Positions 61,600 to 64,000 of a DNA stretch of 64,000 nucleotides are shown piece after piece. Numbering within the stretch: the stretch's first letter is position 1; the number at the start of each line of letters is the position of its first letter. Both the position numbers and the translations under genes were made by a program. The notes beneath the pieces are model-generated. The model was given only the letters and a program-made list of their open reading frames with translations. It was not told the DNA's origin and did not search any database. The stretch covers positions 5,832,001 through 5,896,000 of the forward strand of contig NC_018025.1 in NCBI RefSeq assembly GCF_000266945.1, given 5' to 3'. This DNA is from Desulfomonile tiedjei DSM 6799 (GTDB lineage Bacteria > Desulfobacterota > Desulfomonilia > Desulfomonilales > Desulfomonilaceae).

Positions 61600-62532
61600 A
61601 TGTCCGCTTCCACAAAAGGTTATCTCTGTGTGCTGATTGCTGCGGTTCTCTGGGCCTCTTCGGGAACTTCAGGAAAGGCCCTATTTGAGTCAGGCGTTGA
61701 ACCGCTGGATCTCGTTCAGGTCCGTGTAACATTTGCATCCTTATTCCTTGCTTTCTTCCTGAGCATATTTTCCAAATCTTCGCTGAAAATCAGATGGAAA
61801 GATCTCGCCTATTTCCTGCTTCTCGGCGGTGTCGTAATGACACTGGTGCAGTTTTCGTATTTCTTTACTATCAGCAAGATTCAGGTTGTCGCTGCCATAT
61901 TGTTGCAGTACCTTTCGCCGGTTGTTGTTGCTCTGTTCTCCATATTGTTCTGGAGCGAGCGTCTCACTGCTCTAAAATTGATTGCGTTGGTCGGTTCTTT
62001 GATCGGATGTTATCTCGTGGTAGGCGGATACAATCTCGAACTATTGCACATGAACCGGGTAGGAATTGCCTCGGGATTAGCTGCGGCCGTCTTTTATGCT
62101 TGTTATGCCCTCTTGGGAGAACGAGCGATGCATCGGTACAGTCCCTGGACGACTGTGTTCTATTCTCTCTTTTTTGCGGCTTTTTCCCTGAACCTTTGCT
62201 GTGGACCTCTCAAATTCCTTTGGCTCGGGTACACGTACGAGCAGTGGGCTCTCATGACGTATATTGTGTTATTCGGGACAATATTGCCGTTCGGCTTTTA
62301 CTTTACCGGAATAAACTTCATCAGGTCGACTCGTGCCATGATAACTGCCACCTTCGAACCAATTTCCGCAGGCGTTATGGCCTATTTCTTCTTAGGCGAA
62401 AAGCTGGAGTATCTTCAAATCCTGGGAGCGATCCTGGTGCTGGCTGCTATTTTACTGCTGCAATTTCAGCAAGCGTCGGATCCCATGACTCCTGACCGAA
62501 TCCGACGTGAGCGGAGCCTAATTCAGGATTGA
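61600..62532 (+). CDS. EamA/DMT-family transporter
   Basis: 310 residues, ten membrane helices in two EamA repeats (first about 5-140, second about 155-295). Motifs VLWASSGTSGKALFESG and FYACYALLGERAM plus the C-terminal LGAILVLAAILLL are typical of drug/metabolite exporters. Substrate unknown. ATG 61600 follows GAGGGG; the in-frame 61537 overlaps the previous gene and adds a non-family tail. Likely co-transcribed with the two-module protein. Confidence 0.85.
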   Translation: MSASTKGYLCVLIAAVLWASSGTSGKALFESGVEPLDLVQVRVTFASLFLAFFLSIFSKSSLKIRWKDLAYFLLLGGVVMTLVQFSYFFTISKIQVVAAILLQYLSPVVVALFSILFWSERLTALKLIALVGSLIGCYLVVGGYNLELLHMNRVGIASGLAAAVFYACYALLGERAMHRYSPWTTVFYSLFFAAFSLNLCCGPLKFLWLGYTYEQWALMTYIVLFGTILPFGFYFTGINFIRSTRAMITATFEPISAGVMAYFFLGEKLEYLQILGAILVLAAILLLQFQQASDPMTPDRIRRERSLIQD

Positions 62533-62793
62533 GATTGCAGGAAGTTAACGTCTGTTTCGGGAGCATTCACATAATATCTGTTCGGTCGGACGAGCCAATC
62601 TGCAACATTGCATTCAATATAGCCCAAAAGTCTCTTGCCCTCGTTACATTTCTGTGACAGGCTCACAGCAGGGCGCACGGAAAATCACATTTATTTCATA
62701 ACCTTGGATGCCTCAAGGGAGACGCGGCTTTTTTGCCTTTCCAAAGATCATCATCCGTTTGATGATCGGGTTCGCACGGAGTCCTGGAGTTTT

Positions 62794-64000
62794 ATGAAAA
62801 CACACGCGAGCTTTGAAGCAAAGACGTATTCCAAGGTTGACAGGCGTCTTATTCCATTCCTCTTCTTGTGCTACATCCTTGCATACCTGGACAGAGTAAA
62901 CGTAGGGTTTGCAAAGCTGGAAATGCTCAATGAGTTGTCACTGAGCGATGCGGCTTTTGCTATGGGGGCAGGTATTTTCTTCATCGGCTACTTCTTCTTT
63001 GAAGTTCCCAGCAACATCCTTTTGAAAAAGTTCGGGGCTCGGATGTGGATTGCTAGGATCATGGTATCCTGGGGTATCATATCGTCGGCGATGATGTTCG
63101 TCCAAGGTGAATGGTCCTTTTATGCCATGCGCTTTCTTCTCGGAATAGCAGAGGCGGGCTTCTTCCCGGGAATCATCTACTATTTGACATTGTGGTACCC
63201 TTCCAAGATTAGAGCGACCAGAACCGCATGGTTTGTGTCAGCCATTGCCGTTTCCGGAGTAATAGGTAATCCCGTATCTGGTTGGATCATGGATACGACC
63301 TCGGGTCATATGGGAATGTCGGGATGGCAATGGTTATTTCTTATTGAAGGGATACCTTCTATTATAGTCGGAATATGGGTTTTCTTCTATCTGGACAGTA
63401 GCATTCAGGAAGCAAGATGGTTGAATGACAGAGAGAAGAGACTGTTGATAAAGAATCTGGATGTGGAGGATCTTCATAAGCATGAAGTAAGGGTTATCGA
63501 CGCTTTCAAGAGTGGCAAAGTCTATGTTTTATCCACAGTCTATTTCACTTTGGTCATTGGTCTCTATGGCGTTACTTTTTGGCTGCCCACGATCATAAAA
63601 GCCTTCGGTATTAAGGATTATTCCGAAATTGGCTTGATTACTGCCATACCTTATGGCGTATCGGTAATTGGAATGATTCTTCTCAGTCGTAGTTCCGATC
63701 GAACAGGAGAGAGACGCTTTCACTACATATTCAACATCACTGCAGGCGCTGTCGGTCTGATCCTCAGCGGAGTTTTTTCTACCAGTCCCATTCTGTCCGT
63801 AATTTTCCTCTCAATGGCAACCGTCGGAATCATAGGGTCAATACCATTGTTTTGGCCCATACCTTCGGCATTCCTGACAGGCACGGCTGCTGCCGCGGGA
63901 ATAGGAATCGTGAATTCAATTGGTAATCTGGGAGGTTATATAGGACCGAATGTCCCGATATGGGTGAAAACCTTTTCAAGCAATCCTTCCGCCGCTCTGT
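62794..64000 (+). CDS. MFS transporter, ACS-like (cut by window end)
   Basis: 402 residues visible, no stop before the end. MFS signature LDRVNVGFAKLEM at the N-terminus, GYFFFEVPSNILLKKFGARMW loop, RFLLGIAEAGFFPGIIYY, then a central loop and further helices. The pattern is that of anion:cation symporters (4-hydroxyphenylacetate/hexuronate type). ATG 62794 follows CTGGAG. The frame stays open through the last base. Confidence 0.87.
   Translation, partial: MKTHASFEAKTYSKVDRRLIPFLFLCYILAYLDRVNVGFAKLEMLNELSLSDAAFAMGAGIFFIGYFFFEVPSNILLKKFGARMWIARIMVSWGIISSAMMFVQGEWSFYAMRFLLGIAEAGFFPGIIYYLTLWYPSKIRATRTAWFVSAIAVSGVIGNPVSGWIMDTTSGHMGMSGWQWLFLIEGIPSIIVGIWVFFYLDSSIQEARWLNDREKRLLIKNLDVEDLHKHEVRVIDAFKSGKVYVLSTVYFTLVIGLYGVTFWLPTIIKAFGIKDYSEIGLITAIPYGVSVIGMILLSRSSDRTGERRFHYIFNITAGAVGLILSGVFSTSPILSVIFLSMATVGIIGSIPLFWPIPSAFLTGTAAAAGIGIVNSIGNLGGYIGPNVPIWVKTFSSNPSAAL

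Overview
This 64 kb window looks like chromosome of a Gram-negative anaerobe, most probably a Desulfobacterota/deltaproteobacterial organism (Desulfomonile-like is my impression from gene style, not a proven assignment). Reasons: an LptD outer-membrane LPS translocon, several beta-barrel proteins, a Wza-type polysaccharide exporter, PAS-rich histidine kinases, TrmFO and DUF3795-type proteins. I saw no tRNA, rRNA or CRISPR.

Layout. 1-13 kb: aldo/keto reductase, trmFO, a beta-barrel locus with decayed leader copies, an RRM RNA-binding protein with a long structured leader and strong terminator, a B12-binding radical SAM enzyme, a secreted sulfatase, a GlxA-type AraC regulator, a DUF3795 protein and a YprB-like nuclease. 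13-20 kb: phosphate module, with pstS (minus strand) beside a barrel remnant and an ankyrin protein, then phoB-phoR-phoU on the plus strand; pstCAB are not here. 20-22 kb: GYD protein and a zinc-ribbon/Yip1-like membrane protein carrying a repeated ~50-residue module. 23-30 kb: a plus-strand nucleotide-sugar/glycan operon (nucleotidyltransferase, phosphoglycosyltransferase-CapD fusion, LegB-like dehydratase, DegT aminotransferase, then a second DegT enzyme). 30-33.5 kb: an IS4-family element nested in another IS, next to a small repeat that itself carries a MITE. 33.7-43 kb: beta-barrel protein, Wza-like exporter, two large membrane proteins and a UbiA prenyltransferase; one membrane protein lies between two inverted triple-hairpin elements. 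43.7-51 kb: folC-lptD pair, a zinc ribbon protein, a secreted cysteine-decapeptide-repeat protein, a CitE-like lyase and an acyl-CoA synthetase. 51.5-58 kb: a three-gene signalling operon led by a histidine kinase with about ten PAS domains, seven of them near-identical tandem copies. 58-64 kb: two more proteins with the ~50-residue module, a candidate sRNA, a glutaredoxin, a DnaA-box cluster, an acetyltransferase and two transporters (the last cut by the window end).

The window is rich in short interspersed repeats. Three families (called R1, R2, R3 here) recur between genes, and a 211-213 bp MITE with 4-bp target duplications has inserted once into an R2 copy and once into an R3 copy. The most novel items seem to me the shared ~50-residue module in three proteins, the cysteine decapeptide secreted protein, the MITE with switched ends, the triple-hairpin elements, and the PAS amplification.
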